64,000 nucleotides of DNA from Gymnothorax reevesii. Its lineage: Eukaryota > Chordata > Actinopteri > Anguilliformes > Muraenidae. Under the pieces are notes generated by a model. The model had not been told where the DNA came from. It saw nothing but the letters and a program-made list of their open reading frames with translations, and did not search any database. Below are positions 36,293-48,132 of the stretch, piece by piece. The stretch spans positions 7,274,395 to 7,338,394 of the forward strand of contig CM056584.1 of assembly GCA_029721435.1 (NCBI GenBank), read 5' to 3'. Each line of letters opens with the position of its first letter. Positions within the stretch are counted from its first letter, which is position 1. The translations under genes and the position numbers were made by a program.

Positions 36293-38553
36293 GATCTAAT
36301 GTGAGTGCTAATATCTGGTCATTTTCATACTGTAAGTGTCCTCTATGATGTCAGTATGAGATCAGATGGCATTTCTCCTTCACCCTTCTTGTATTATAAG
36401 CAAATTGAGTAATGTTAATGTTTCAATGCTAATGCTAACATGCTAATGCTTGCAATCTAATGTGAGTGCTAATACCTGGTCATTTTCAAACTGTACATGT
36501 CTTCTATGATGGGAGTATGGGATCAGATGGCCTTTCAGCTTCACCCTTCTTGTGTAAAATGGAAATTGAGTAATGCTAATGCTAACATGCTGATGCTAGC
36601 GATCTAATGTGAGTGCTAATATCTGGTCATTTTCATACTGTACGTGTCCTCTATGATGGGAATATGGGATCAGATGGCATTTCAGCTTTACCCTTCTTGT
36701 ATCATAAAAAAATTGAGTAATGTTAATGTTTAAATGCTAATGCTAACATGCTAATGCAAGCAATCTAATGTAAGTTCTAATATCTGGTCATTTTCATACT
36801 ATACGTGTCCTCTATGATGTTAATGGGAGATCAGATGGCATTTCAGCTTAACCCTTCTTTTGTAAAATGGAAATTGAGTGACATTAATGTTTTAATACTG
36901 ATGCTAGCATGCTAATGCTAGCGATCTAATGTAAGTTCTAATATCTGGTCATTTTCATACTGTACGTGTCCTCTATGATGGGAGTATGGGATCAGATGGC
37001 ATTTCAGCTTAACCCTGCTTGTGAAAAATGGAAATTGAGTGACGTTAATGTTTGAATACTAATGCTAACATGCTAATGCTAGCCATCTAATGTGAGTGCT
37101 AATATCTGGTCATTTTCATACTGTAAGTGTCCTCTATGATGTTAGTATGAGATCAGATGGAATTTCTCCTTCCCCCTTGTATTATGAGCAAATTGAGTAA
37201 TGTTAATGTTTCAATGCTAATTCTAACATGCTGATGCTAACATGCTAATGCTAGCGATCTAATGTGAGTGCTAATATCTGGTCATTTTCATACTGTACGT
37301 GTCCTCTATGATGGGAGTATGGGATCAGATGGCATTTCAGCTAAACCCTGCTTGTGTAAAATGAAAATTGAGTGACTTTAATGTTTGAATACTAATGCTA
37401 ACATGCTAATGCTAGCGATCTAATGTAAGTTCTAATATCTGGTCATTTTCATACTGTACGTGTCCTCTATGATGGGAATATGGGATCAGATGGCATTTCA
37501 GCATAACCCTGTTTGTGCTAAATGGAAATTGAGTGACGTTAATGTTTAAATGCTAATGCTAACATGCGAATGCTAGCGATCAAATGTGAGTTCTAATATC
37601 TGGTCATTTTCATACTATACGTGTCCTCTATGATGTTAATGGGAGATCAGATGGCATTTCAGCTTAACCCTTCTTTTGTAAAATGGAAATTGAGTGACAT
37701 TAATGTTTTAATACTGATGCTAGCATGCTAATGCTAGCGATCTAATATGAGTGCTAATATCTGGTCATTTTCATACTGTACGTGTCCTCTATGATGGGAG
37801 TATGGGATCAGATGGCATTTCAGCTTAACCCTGCTTGTGAAAAATGGAAATTGAGTGACGTTAATGTTTGAATACTAATGCTAACATGCTAATGCTAGCC
37901 ATCTAATGTGAGTGCTAATATCTGGTCATTTTCATACTGTAAGTGTCCTCTATGATGTTAGTATGAGATCAGATGGCATTTCTCCTTCCCCCTTGTATTA
38001 TGAGCAAATTGAGTAATGTTAATGTTTCAATGCTAATTCTAACATGCTGATGCTAACATGCTAATGCTAGTGATCTAATGTGAGTGCTAATATCTGGTCA
38101 TTTTCATACTGTACGTGTCCTCTTTGATGTTAATTGGAGATCAGATGGCATTTCAGCTTAACCCTTCTTGTATAATAAAAAAATTGAGTAATGTTAATGT
38201 TTAAATGCTAATGCTAACATGCTAATACTAGCGATCTAATGTGAGTTCTAATATCTGGTCATTTTCATACTATACGTGTCCTCTATAATGTTAATAGGAG
38301 ATCAGATGGACTTTCAGCTTAACCCTTTTGTGTAAAATGGAAATTGAGTGACATTAATGTTTTAATACTAATGCTAACATGCTAATGCTAGCGATCTAAT
38401 GTGAGTGCTAATATCTGGTCATTTTCATACTTTACGTGTCCTCTATGATGGGAGTATTGGATCAGATGGCATTTCAGCTTAACCCTGCTTGTGTAAAATA
38501 AAAATTGAGTGACGTTAATGTTTGAATGCTAATGCTAACATGCTAATGCTAGC
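36293..38553 (+). repeat. HOR unit 17: 14 monomers with repeated K-A-B'
   Basis: Starts: B 36293, C/B hybrid 36454 (147 bp), G/J hybrid 36601, K 36762, A 36923, B' 37084 (172 bp), A 37256, G 37417, K 37578, A 37739, B' 37900 (172 bp), J 38072, K 38233 (160 bp), L 38393. B' has CTCCTTCCCCCTTG, a 3-bp shortening found only here and at 45036. The K-A-B' trio occurs twice, 816 bp apart; unit 21 has it once. Confidence 0.88.
36762..38071 (+). repeat. K-A-B' trio repeated at 816-bp spacing
   Basis: 36762-37255 (K, A, 172-bp B') is repeated at 37578-38071. Between them lie an A and a G monomer (37256-37577). The related locus 44714-45207 has a single trio, so the extra K-A-B'-A-G segment was gained here or lost there. 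Confidence 0.9.
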
Positions 38554-40674
38554 GATCTAAGGTGAGTGCTAATATCTGGTCATTTTCATACTGTAAGTGT
38601 CCTCTATGATGTTAGGATGAGATCAGATGGCATTTCTCCTTCACCCTTCTTGTATTATAAGCAAATTGAGTAATGTTAATGTTTCAATGCTAATGCTAAC
38701 ATGCTGATGCTAACATGCTAATACTAGCAATCTAATGTGAGTGCTAATACCTGGTCATTTTCATACTGTACATGTCTTCTATGATGGGAGTATGGGATCA
38801 GATGGCATTTCAGCTTAACCTTGCTTGTGTAAAATGGAAATTGAGTGACGTTAATGTTTGAATGCTAATGCTAACATGCTAATGCTAGTGATCTAATGTG
38901 AGTGCTAATACCTGGTCATTTTCATACTGTACATGTCCTCTATGATGGGAGTATGAGATCAGATGGCTTTTCAGCTTTACCCTGCTTGTGTAAAATGGAA
39001 ATTGAGTGACGTTAATGTTTGAATGCTAATGCTAACATGCTAATGCTAGCGATCTAATGTGAGTTCTAATATCTGGTCATTTTCATACCATACGTGTCCT
39101 CTATGATGTTAATAGGATATCAGATGGCATTTCAGCTTAACTCTTCTTTTGTTAAATGGAAATTGAGTGACATTAATGTTTTAATACTAATGCTAGCATG
39201 CTAATGCTAGCGATCTAATGTGAGTGCTAATATCTGGTCATTTTCATACTGTACGTGTCCTCTACGATGGGAGTATGGGATCAGATGGCATTTCAGCTTA
39301 ACTCTGCTTGTGTAAAATGGAAATTGAGTGACGTTAATGTTTGAATACTAATGCTAACATGCTAATGCAAGCAATCTAATGTGAGTGCTAATATCTGGTC
39401 ATTTTCATACTGTACGTGTCCTCTATGATGGGAGTATGGGATCAGATGGCATTTCAGCTTAACCCTGCTTGTGTAAAATAGAAATTGAGTGACGTTAATG
39501 TTTGAATGCTAATGCTAACATGCTAATGCTAGCGATCAAATGTGAGTGCTAATATCTGGTCATTTTCATACTGTAAGTGTCCTCTATGATGTTAGTATGA
39601 GATCAGATGGCATTTCTCCTTCACCCTTCTTGTATTATGAGCAAATTGAGTAATGTTAATGTTTCAATGCTAATGCTAACATGCTGATGCTAACATGCTA
39701 ATGCTAGCGATCTAATGTGAGTGCTAATATCTGGTCATTTTCATACTGTACGTGTCCTCTATGATGTTAATTGGAGATCAGATGGCATTTCAGCTTAACC
39801 CTTCTTGTATAATAAAAAAATTGAGTAATGTTAATGTTTAAATGCTAATGCTAACATGCTAATGCTAGCGATCTAATGTGAGTTTTAATATCTGGTCATT
39901 TTCATACTATACGTGTCCTCTATAATGTTAATAGGAGATCAGATGGCATTTCAGCTTAACCCTTTTTGTGTAAAATGGAAATTGAGTGACATTAATGTTT
40001 TAATACTAATGCTAACATGCTAATGCTAGCGATCTAATGTGAGTGCTAACATCTGGTCATTTTCATACTGTACGTGTCCTCTATGATGGGAGTATTGGAT
40101 CAGATGGCATTTCAGCTTAACCCTGCTTGTGTAAAATAAAAATTGAGTGACGTTAATGTTTGAATGCTAATGCTAACATGCTAATGCTAGCGCTCTAATG
40201 TGAGTGCTAATATTTGGTCATTTACATACTGTACGTGTCCTCTATGATGTTAATTGGAGATCAGATGGCATTTCAGCTTAACCCTTCTTGTATAATAAAA
40301 AAATTGAGTAATGTTAATGTTTAAATGCTAATGCTAACATGCTAATGCTAGCGATCTAATGTGAGTTCTAATATCTGGTCATTTTCATACTATACGTGTC
40401 CTCTATAATGTTAATAGGAGATCAGATGGCATTTCAGCTTAACCCTTTTTGTGTAAAATGGAAATTGAGTGACATTAATGTTTTAATACTAATGCTAACA
40501 TGCTAATGCTAGCGATCTAATGTGAGTGCTAACATCTGGTCATTTTCATACTGTACGTGTCCTCTATGATGGGAGTATTGGATCAGATGGCATTTCAGCT
40601 TAACCCTGCTTGTGTAAAATAAAAATTGAGTGACGTTAATGTTTGAATGCTAATGCTAACATGCTAATGCTAGC
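38554..40674 (+). repeat. HOR unit 18: B-C-D-E/K-A-I-B'-J-K-L-J-K-L
   Basis: Starts: 38554, 38729, 38890, 39051, 39212, 39373, 39534, 39709, 39870, 40031, 40192, 40353 and 40514; 2121 bp. The J-K-L trio is tandemly duplicated with exact 483-bp spacing, and both L copies carry CTAACATCTGG. The first B has CTAAGGTGAG, shared with 45690. Confidence 0.9.
39709..40674 (+). repeat. Tandem duplication of J-K-L (2 x 483 bp)
   Basis: 39709-40191 and 40192-40674 are consecutive J-K-L trios at exactly three monomer lengths. Both carry CCCTTTTTGTG in K and CTAACATCTGG in L. The second begins with boundary GCGCTC and ATTTGGTCATTTACATAC, so its J start was changed or donated by another monomer. Confidence 0.9.
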
Positions 40675-42137
40675 GATCTAATGTGAGTGCTAATATCTGG
40701 TCATTTTCATACTGTAAGTGTCCTCTATGATGTTAGTATGAGATCAGATGGCATTTCTCCTTCACCCTTCTTGTATTATAAGCAAATTGAGTAATGTTAA
40801 TGTTTCAATGCTAATGCTAACATGCTGATGCTAACATGCTAATGCTACCAATCTAATGTGAGTGCTAATACCTGGTCATTTTCATACTGTACATGTCTTC
40901 TATGATGGGAGTATGGGATCAGATGGCATTTCAGCTTAACCTTGCTTGTGTAAAATGGAAATTGAGTGACGTTAATGTTTGAATGCTAATGCTAACATGC
41001 TAATGCTAGTGATCTAATGTGAGTGCTAATACCTGGTCATTTTTATACTGTACATGTCCTCTATGATGGGAGTATGAGATCAGATGGCTTTTCAGCTTGT
41101 CCCTGCTTGTGTAAAATGGAAATTGAGTGACGTTAATGTTTGAATGCTAATGCTAACATGCTAATGCTAGCGATTTAATGTGAGTTCTAATATCTGGTCA
41201 TTTTCATACCATACGTGTCCTCTATGATGTTAATAGGAGATCAGATGACATTTCAGAATAACCCTGTTTGTGTAAAATGGAAATTGAGTGACGTTAATGT
41301 TTAAATGCTAATGCTAACATGCTTATATTAGCGATTTAATGTGAGTGCTAATATCTGGTCATTTTCATACTGTACGTGTCCTCTATGATGTTAATAGGAG
41401 ATCAGATGGCATTTCAGCTTAACCCTTCTTGTATAATAAAAAAATTGAGTAATGTTAATGTTTAAATGCTAATGCTAACATGCTAATGCTAGCGATCTAA
41501 TGTGAGTTCTAATATCTGTTCATTTTCATACTATACGTGTCCTCTATGATGTTAATAGGAGATCAGATGACATTTCAGCATAACCCTGTTTGTGTAAAAT
41601 GGAAATTGAGAGACGTTAATGTTTAAATGCTAATGCTAACATGCTTATATTAGCGATTTAATGTGAGTGCTAATATCTGGTCATTTTCATACTGTACGTG
41701 TCCTCTATGATGTTAATAGGAGATCAGATGGCATTTCAGCTTAACCCTTCTTGTATAATAAAAAAATTGAGTAATGTAAATGTTTAAATGCTAATGCTAA
41801 CATGCTAATGCTAGCAATCTAATGTCAGTTCTAATATCTGGTCATTTCCATACTCTTCGTGTCCTCTATGATGTTAATAGGAGATCAGATGGCATTTCAG
41901 CTTAACCCTTCTTGTGTAAAATGGAAATTGAGTGACATTAATGTTTTAATACTAATGCTAACATGCTAATGCTGGCGATCTAATGTAAGTGCTAATATCT
42001 GGTCATTTTCATACTGTACGTGTCCTCTATGATGGGGGTATGGGATCAGATGGCATTTCAGCTTAACCCTGCTTGTGTAAAATAGAAATTGAGTGACATT
42101 AATGTTTGAATGCTAATGCTAACATGCTAATGCTAGC
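40675..42137 (+). repeat. HOR unit 19: 9 monomers with a duplicated pair
   Basis: Starts: B 40675, C 40850 (GCTACCAATC), D 41011, E/G 41172, H/J 41333, K/G 41494, H/J 41655, K 41816, A/I 41977. The pair at 41172-41493 is repeated at 41494-41815 (322 bp), both with GCTTATATTAGCGATTT. This segment is related to 31583-32065 and 35488-35970. Confidence 0.87.
41172..41815 (+). repeat. Tandem duplication of a two-monomer pair (2 x 322 bp)
   Basis: Both pairs contain GATGACATTTCAG, CCCTGTTTGTG, GCTTATATTAGCGATTT and a J-type A-tract. The first pair starts with E-like CATACCATACG, the second with K-like CATACTATACG. Confidence 0.88.
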
Positions 42138-44244
42138 GATCTAATGTGAGTGCTAATATCTGGTAATTTTCATACTGTAAGTGTCCTCTATGATGTCAGT
42201 ATGAGATCAGATGGTATTTCTCCTTCACCCTTCTTGTATTATAAGCAAATTGAGTAATGTTAATGTTTCAATGCTAATGCTAACATGCTGATTCTAACAT
42301 GCTAATGCTAGCAATCTAATGTGAGTGCTAATACCTGGTCATTTTCCTTCTGTACATGTCTTCTATGATGGGAGTATGGGATCAGATGGCATTTCAGCTT
42401 AACCCTTCTTGTGTAAAATGGAAATTGAGTGATGTTAATGTTTAAATGCTAATGCTAACATGCTGATGCTAGCGCTCTAATGTGAGTGCTAATATCTGGT
42501 CATTTTCATACTGTACGTGTCCTCTATGATGGGAATATGGGATCAGATGGCATTTCAGCATAACCCTGTTTGTGTAAAATGGAAATTGAGTGACGTTAAT
42601 GTTTAAATGCTAATGCTAACATGCTAATGCTAGCGATCTAATGTGAGTGCTAATATCTGGTCATTTTCATACTGTACGTGTCCTCGATGATGTTAATAGG
42701 AAATCAGATGGCATTTCAGCTTGACCCTTCTTGTATAATAAAAAAATTGAGTAATGTTAATGTTTAAATGCTAATGATAACATGCTAATGCTAGCGATCT
42801 AATGTAAGTTCTAATATCTGGTCATTTTCATACTATACGTGTCCTCTATGATGTTAATGGGAGATCAGATGGCATTTCAGCTTAACCCTTCTTTTGTTAA
42901 ATGGAAATTGAGTGACATTAATGTTTTAATACTTATGCTAGCATGCTAATGCTAGCAATCTAATGTGAGTGCTAATACCTGGTCATTTTCATACTGTACA
43001 TGTCTTCTATGATGGGAGAATGGGATCAGATGGCATTTCAGCTTAACCTTGCTTGTGTAAAATGGAAATTGAGTGACGTTAATGTTTGAATGCTAATGCT
43101 AACATGCTAATGCTAGTGATCTAATGTGAGTGCTAATACCTGGTCATTTTCATACTGTACATGTCCTCTATGATGGGAGTATGAGATCAGATGGCTTTTC
43201 AGCTTAACCCTGCTTGTGTAAAATGGAAATTGAGTGACATTAGTGTTTTAATACTCATGCTAACATGCTAATGCTAGCAATCTAATGTGAGTTCTAATAT
43301 CTGGTCATTTTCATACCATACGTGTCCTCTATGATGTTAATAGGAGATCAGATGGCATTTCAGCTTAACCCTGCTTGTGTACAATGGAAATTTAGTGACG
43401 TTAATGTTTGAATGCTAATGCTAACATGCTAATGCTAGCGCTCTAATGTGAGTGCTAATATTTGGTCATTTTCATACTATACGTGTCCTCTATGATGGGA
43501 ATATGGGATCAGATGGCATTTCAGCTTAACCCTGTTTGTGTAAAATGGAAATTGAGTGACGTTAATGTTTAAATGCTATTGCTATCATGCTAATGCTAGC
43601 GATCTAATGTGAGTGCTAATATCTGGTCATTTTCATACTGTACGTGTCCTCTATGATGTTAATAGGAGATCAGATGGCATTTCAGCTTAACCCTGCTTGT
43701 GTAAAATGGAAATTTAGTGACGTTAATGTTTGAATGCTAATGCGAACATGCTAATGCTAGCGATTTAATGCGAGTGCTAATATCTGGTCATTTTCGTACT
43801 ATACGTGTCCTTTATGATGTTAATAGGAGATCAGATGGCATTTCAGCTTAACCCTTCTTGTATAATAAAAAAATTGAGTAATGTAAATGTTTAAATTCTA
43901 ATGCTAACATGCTAATGCTAGCGATCTAATGTGAGTTCTAATATCTGGTCATTTTCATAATATTCGTGTCCTCTATGATGTTAATAGGAGATCAGTTGGC
44001 ATTTCAGCTTAACACTTCTTGTGTAAAATGGAAATTGAGTGACATAAATGTTTTAATGCTACTGCTAACATGCTAATGCTAGCGATCTAATGTGAGTGCT
44101 AATATCTGGTCATTTTCATACTGTACGTGTCCTTTATGATGGGGGTATGGGATCAGATGGCATTTCAGCTTAACCCTGCTTGTGTAAAATAGAAATTGAG
44201 TGACGTTAATGTTTGAATGCTAATGCTAACATGCTAATGCTAGC
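42138..44244 (+). repeat. HOR unit 20: 13 monomers
   Basis: Boundaries: B 42138, C-led hybrid 42313 (TTTTCCTTCTGTAC), G 42474, J-like 42635, K 42796 (TTAATGGGAG), C 42957, D 43118, E 43279, G-like 43440, H 43601, J-like 43762, K-like 43923 (CATAATATTCG, CAGTTGGC), I 44084 (GGGGGTATGGG). It is as long as the reference 13-mer (2107 bp) but the order is shuffled, with C-D-E after K. Confidence 0.85.
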
Positions 44245-45689
44245 GATCTAATGTGAGTGCTAATATCTGGTCATTTTCATACTGTAAGTGTCCTCTATGA
44301 TGTCAGTATGAGATCAGATGGCATTTCTCTTTCACCCTTCTTGTATTATAAGCAAATTGAGTAATGTTAATGTTTCAATGCTAATGCTAACATGCTAATG
44401 CTAGCAATCTAATGTGAGTGCTAATACCTGGTCATTTTCAAACTGTACATGTCTTCTATGATGGGAGTATGGGATCAGATGGCATTTCAGCTTCACCCTT
44501 CTTGTGTAAAATGGAAATTGAGTAATGCTAATGCTAACATGCTAATGCTAGCGCTCTAATGTGAGTGCTAATATCTGGTCATTTTCATACTGTACGTGTC
44601 CTCTATGATGGGAATATGGGATCAGATGGCATTTCAGCTTTACCCTTCTTGTATAATAAAAAAATTGAGTAATGTTAATGTTTAAATGCTAATGCTAACA
44701 TGCTAATGCTAGCAATCTAATGTAAGTTCTAATATCTGGTCATTTTCATACTATACGTGTCCTCTATGATGTTAATGGGAGATCAGATGGCATTTCAGCT
44801 TAACCCTTCTTTTGTAAAATGGAAATTGAGTGACATTAATGTTTTAATACTGATGCTAGCATGCTAATGCTAGCGATCTAATGTGAGTGCTAATATCTGG
44901 TCATTTTCATACTGTACGTGTCCTCTATGATGGGAGTATGGGATCAGATGGCATTTCAGCTTAACCCTGCTTGTGAAAAATGGAAATTGAGTGACGTTAA
45001 TGTTTGAATACTAATGCTAACATGCTAATGCTAGCCATCTAATGTGAGTGCTAATATCTGGTCATTTTCATACTGTAAGTGTCCTCTATGATGTTAGTAT
45101 GAGATCAGATGGCATTTCTCCTTCCCCCTTGTATTATGAGCAAATTGAGTAATGTTAATGTTTCAATGCTAATTCTAACATGCTGATGCTAACATGCTAA
45201 TGCTAGCGATCTAATGTGAGTGCTAATATCTGGTCATTTTCATACTGTACGTGTCCTCTTTGATGTTAATTGGAGATCAGATGGCATTTCAGCTTAACCC
45301 TTCTTGTTTAATAAAAAAATTGAGTAATGTTAATGTTTAAATGCTAATGCTAACATGCTAATGCTAGCGATCTAATGTGAGTTCTAATATCTGGTCATTT
45401 TCATACTATACGTGTCCTCTATAATGTTAATAGGAGATCAGATGGCATTTCAGCTTAACCCTTTTGTGTAAAATGGAAATTGAGTGACATTAATGTTTTA
45501 ATACTAATGCTAACATGCTAATGCTAGCGATCTAATGTGAGTGCTAATATCTGGTCATTTTCATACTGTACGTGTCCTCTATGATGGGAGTATTGGATCA
45601 GATGGCATTTCAGCTTAACCCTGCTTGTGTAAAATAAAAATTGAGTGACGTTAATGTTTGAATGCTAATGCTAACATGCTAATGCTAGC
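44245..45689 (+). repeat. HOR unit 21: 9 monomers, partner of unit 17
   Basis: Starts: B 44245, C/B hybrid 44406 (147 bp), G/J hybrid 44553, K 44714, A 44875, B' 45036 (172 bp), J 45208, K 45369 (160 bp), L 45529. It matches unit 17 with offset 7952 before K and 7136 from K onward. The 816-bp difference is the extra K-A-B'-A-G segment of unit 17. Confidence 0.9.
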
Positions 45690-48132
45690 GATCTAAGGTG
45701 AGTGCTAATATCTGGTCATTTTCATACTGTAAGTGTCCTCTATGATGTTAGTATGAGATCAGATGGCATTTCTCCTTCACCCTTCTTGTATTATAAGCAA
45801 ATTGAGTAATGTTAATGTTTCAATGCTAATGCTAACATGCTGATGCTAACATGCTAATACTAGCAATCTAATGTGAGTGCTAATACCTGGTCATTTTCAT
45901 ACTGTACATGTCTTCTATGATGGGAGTATGGGATCAGATGGCATTTCAGCTTAACCTTGCTTGTGTAAAATGGAAATTGAGTGACGTTAATGTTTGAATG
46001 CTAATGCTAACATGCTAATGCTAGTGATCTAATGTGAGTGCTAATACCTGGTCATTTTCATACTGTACATGTCCTCTATGATGGGAGTATGAGATCAGAT
46101 GGCTTTTCAGCTTTACCCTGCTTGTGTAAAATGGAAATTGAGTGACGTTAATGTTTGAATGCTAATGCTAACATGCTAATGCTAGCGATCTAATGTGAGT
46201 TCTAATATCTGGTCATTTTCATACCATACGTGTCCTCTATGATGTTAATAGGATATCAGATGGCATTTCAGCTTAACTCTTCTTTTGTTAAATGGAAATT
46301 GAGTGACATTAATGTTTTAATACTAATGCTAGCATGCTAATGCTAGCGATCTAATGTGAGTGCTAATATCTGGTCATTTTCATACTGTACGTGTCCTCTA
46401 TGATGGGAGTATGGGATCAGATGGCATTTCAGCTTAACCCTGCTTGTGTAAAATGGAAATTGAGTGACGTTAATGTTTGAATACTAATGCTAACATGCTA
46501 ATGCTAGCAATCTAATGTGAGTGCTAATATCTGGTCATTTTCATACTGTACGTGTCCTCTATGATGGGAGTATGGGATCAGATGGCATTTCAGCTTAACC
46601 CTGCTTGTGTAAAATAGAAATTGAGTGACGTTAATGTTTGAATGCTAATGCTAACATGCTAATGCTAGCGATCTAATGTGGGTTCTAATATCTGGTCATT
46701 TTCATACCATACGTGTCCTCTATGATGTTAATAGGAGATCAGATGGCATTTCAGCTTAACCCTGCTTGTGTACAATGGAAATTAAGTGACGTTAATGTTT
46801 GAATGCTAATGCTAACATGCTAATGCTAGCGATCTAATGTGAGTGCTAATATCTGGTCATTTTCATACTACACGTGTCCTCTATGATGCTAATAGGAGTT
46901 CAGATGGCATTTCAGCTTAACCCTTCTTGTTTAAAATGGAAATTGAGTGATGTTAATGTTTAAATGCTAATGCTAACATGCTAATGCTAGCGCTCTAATG
47001 TGAGTGCTAATATGTGGTCATTTTCATACTGTACGTGTCCTCTATGATGGGAATATGGGATCAGATGGCATTTCAGCTTAACCCTGTTTGTGTAAAATGG
47101 AAATTGAGTGACGTTAATGTTTAAATGCTAATGCTAACATGCTAATGCTAGCGATCTAATGTGAGTGCTAATATCTGGTCATTTTCATACTGTACGTGTC
47201 CTCTATGATGTTAATAGGAGATCAGATGGCATTTCAGCTTAACCCTGCTTGTGTAAATTGGAAATTTAGTGACGTTAATGTTTGAATGCTAATGCTTACA
47301 TGCTAATGCTAGCGATCTAATGTGAGTGCTAATATCTGGTCATTTTCATACTGTACGTGTCCTCTATGATGGGAGTATGGGATCAGATGGCATTTCAGCT
47401 TAACCCTGCTTGTGTAAAATAGAAATTGAGTGACGTTAATGTTTGAATGCTAATGCTAACATGCTAATGCTAGCGATCTAATGTGAGTGCTAATATCTGG
47501 TCATTTTCATACTGTAAGTGTCCTCTATGATGTTAGTATGAGATCAGATGGCATTTCTCCTTCACCCTTCTTGTATTATGAGCAAATTGAGTAATGTTCA
47601 TGTTTCAATGCAAATGCTAACATGCTGATGCTAACATGCTAATGCTAGCGATCTAATGTGAGTGCTAATATCTGGTCATTTTCATACTGTACGTGTCCTC
47701 TATGATGTTAATTGGAGATCAGATGGCATTTCAGCTTAACCCTTCTTGTATAATAAAAAAATTGAGTAATGTTAATGTTTAAATGCTAATGCTAACATGT
47801 TAATGCTAGCGATCTAATGTGAGTTCTAATATCTGGTCATTTACATACTATACGTGTCCTCTATAATGTTAATAAGAGATCAGATGGCATTTCAGCTTAA
47901 CCCTTCTTGTGTAAAATGGAAATTGAGTGACATTAATGTTTTAATACTCATGCTAACATGCTAATGCTAGCGATCTAATGTGAGTGCTAATATCTGGTCA
48001 TTTTCATACTGTACGTGTCCTCTATGATGGGAGTATTGGATCAGATGGCATTTCAGCTTAACCCTGCTTGTGTAAAATAAAAATTGAGTGACGTTAATGT
48101 TTGAATGCTAATGCTAACCTGCTAATGCTAGC
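45690..48132 (+). repeat. HOR unit 22: 15 monomers, junction of middle and flank types
   Basis: Starts: B 45690, C 45865, D 46026, E/K 46187, A 46348, I 46509, E 46670 (GTGGGTTC), F 46831, G 46992, H 47153, I 47314, B' 47475, J 47650, K 47811, L 47972. Up to about 46675 it follows unit 18 (offset 7136). From 46831 it follows unit 1 (offset 46353), so a switch between two array types lies at 46670-46840. Confidence 0.9.
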
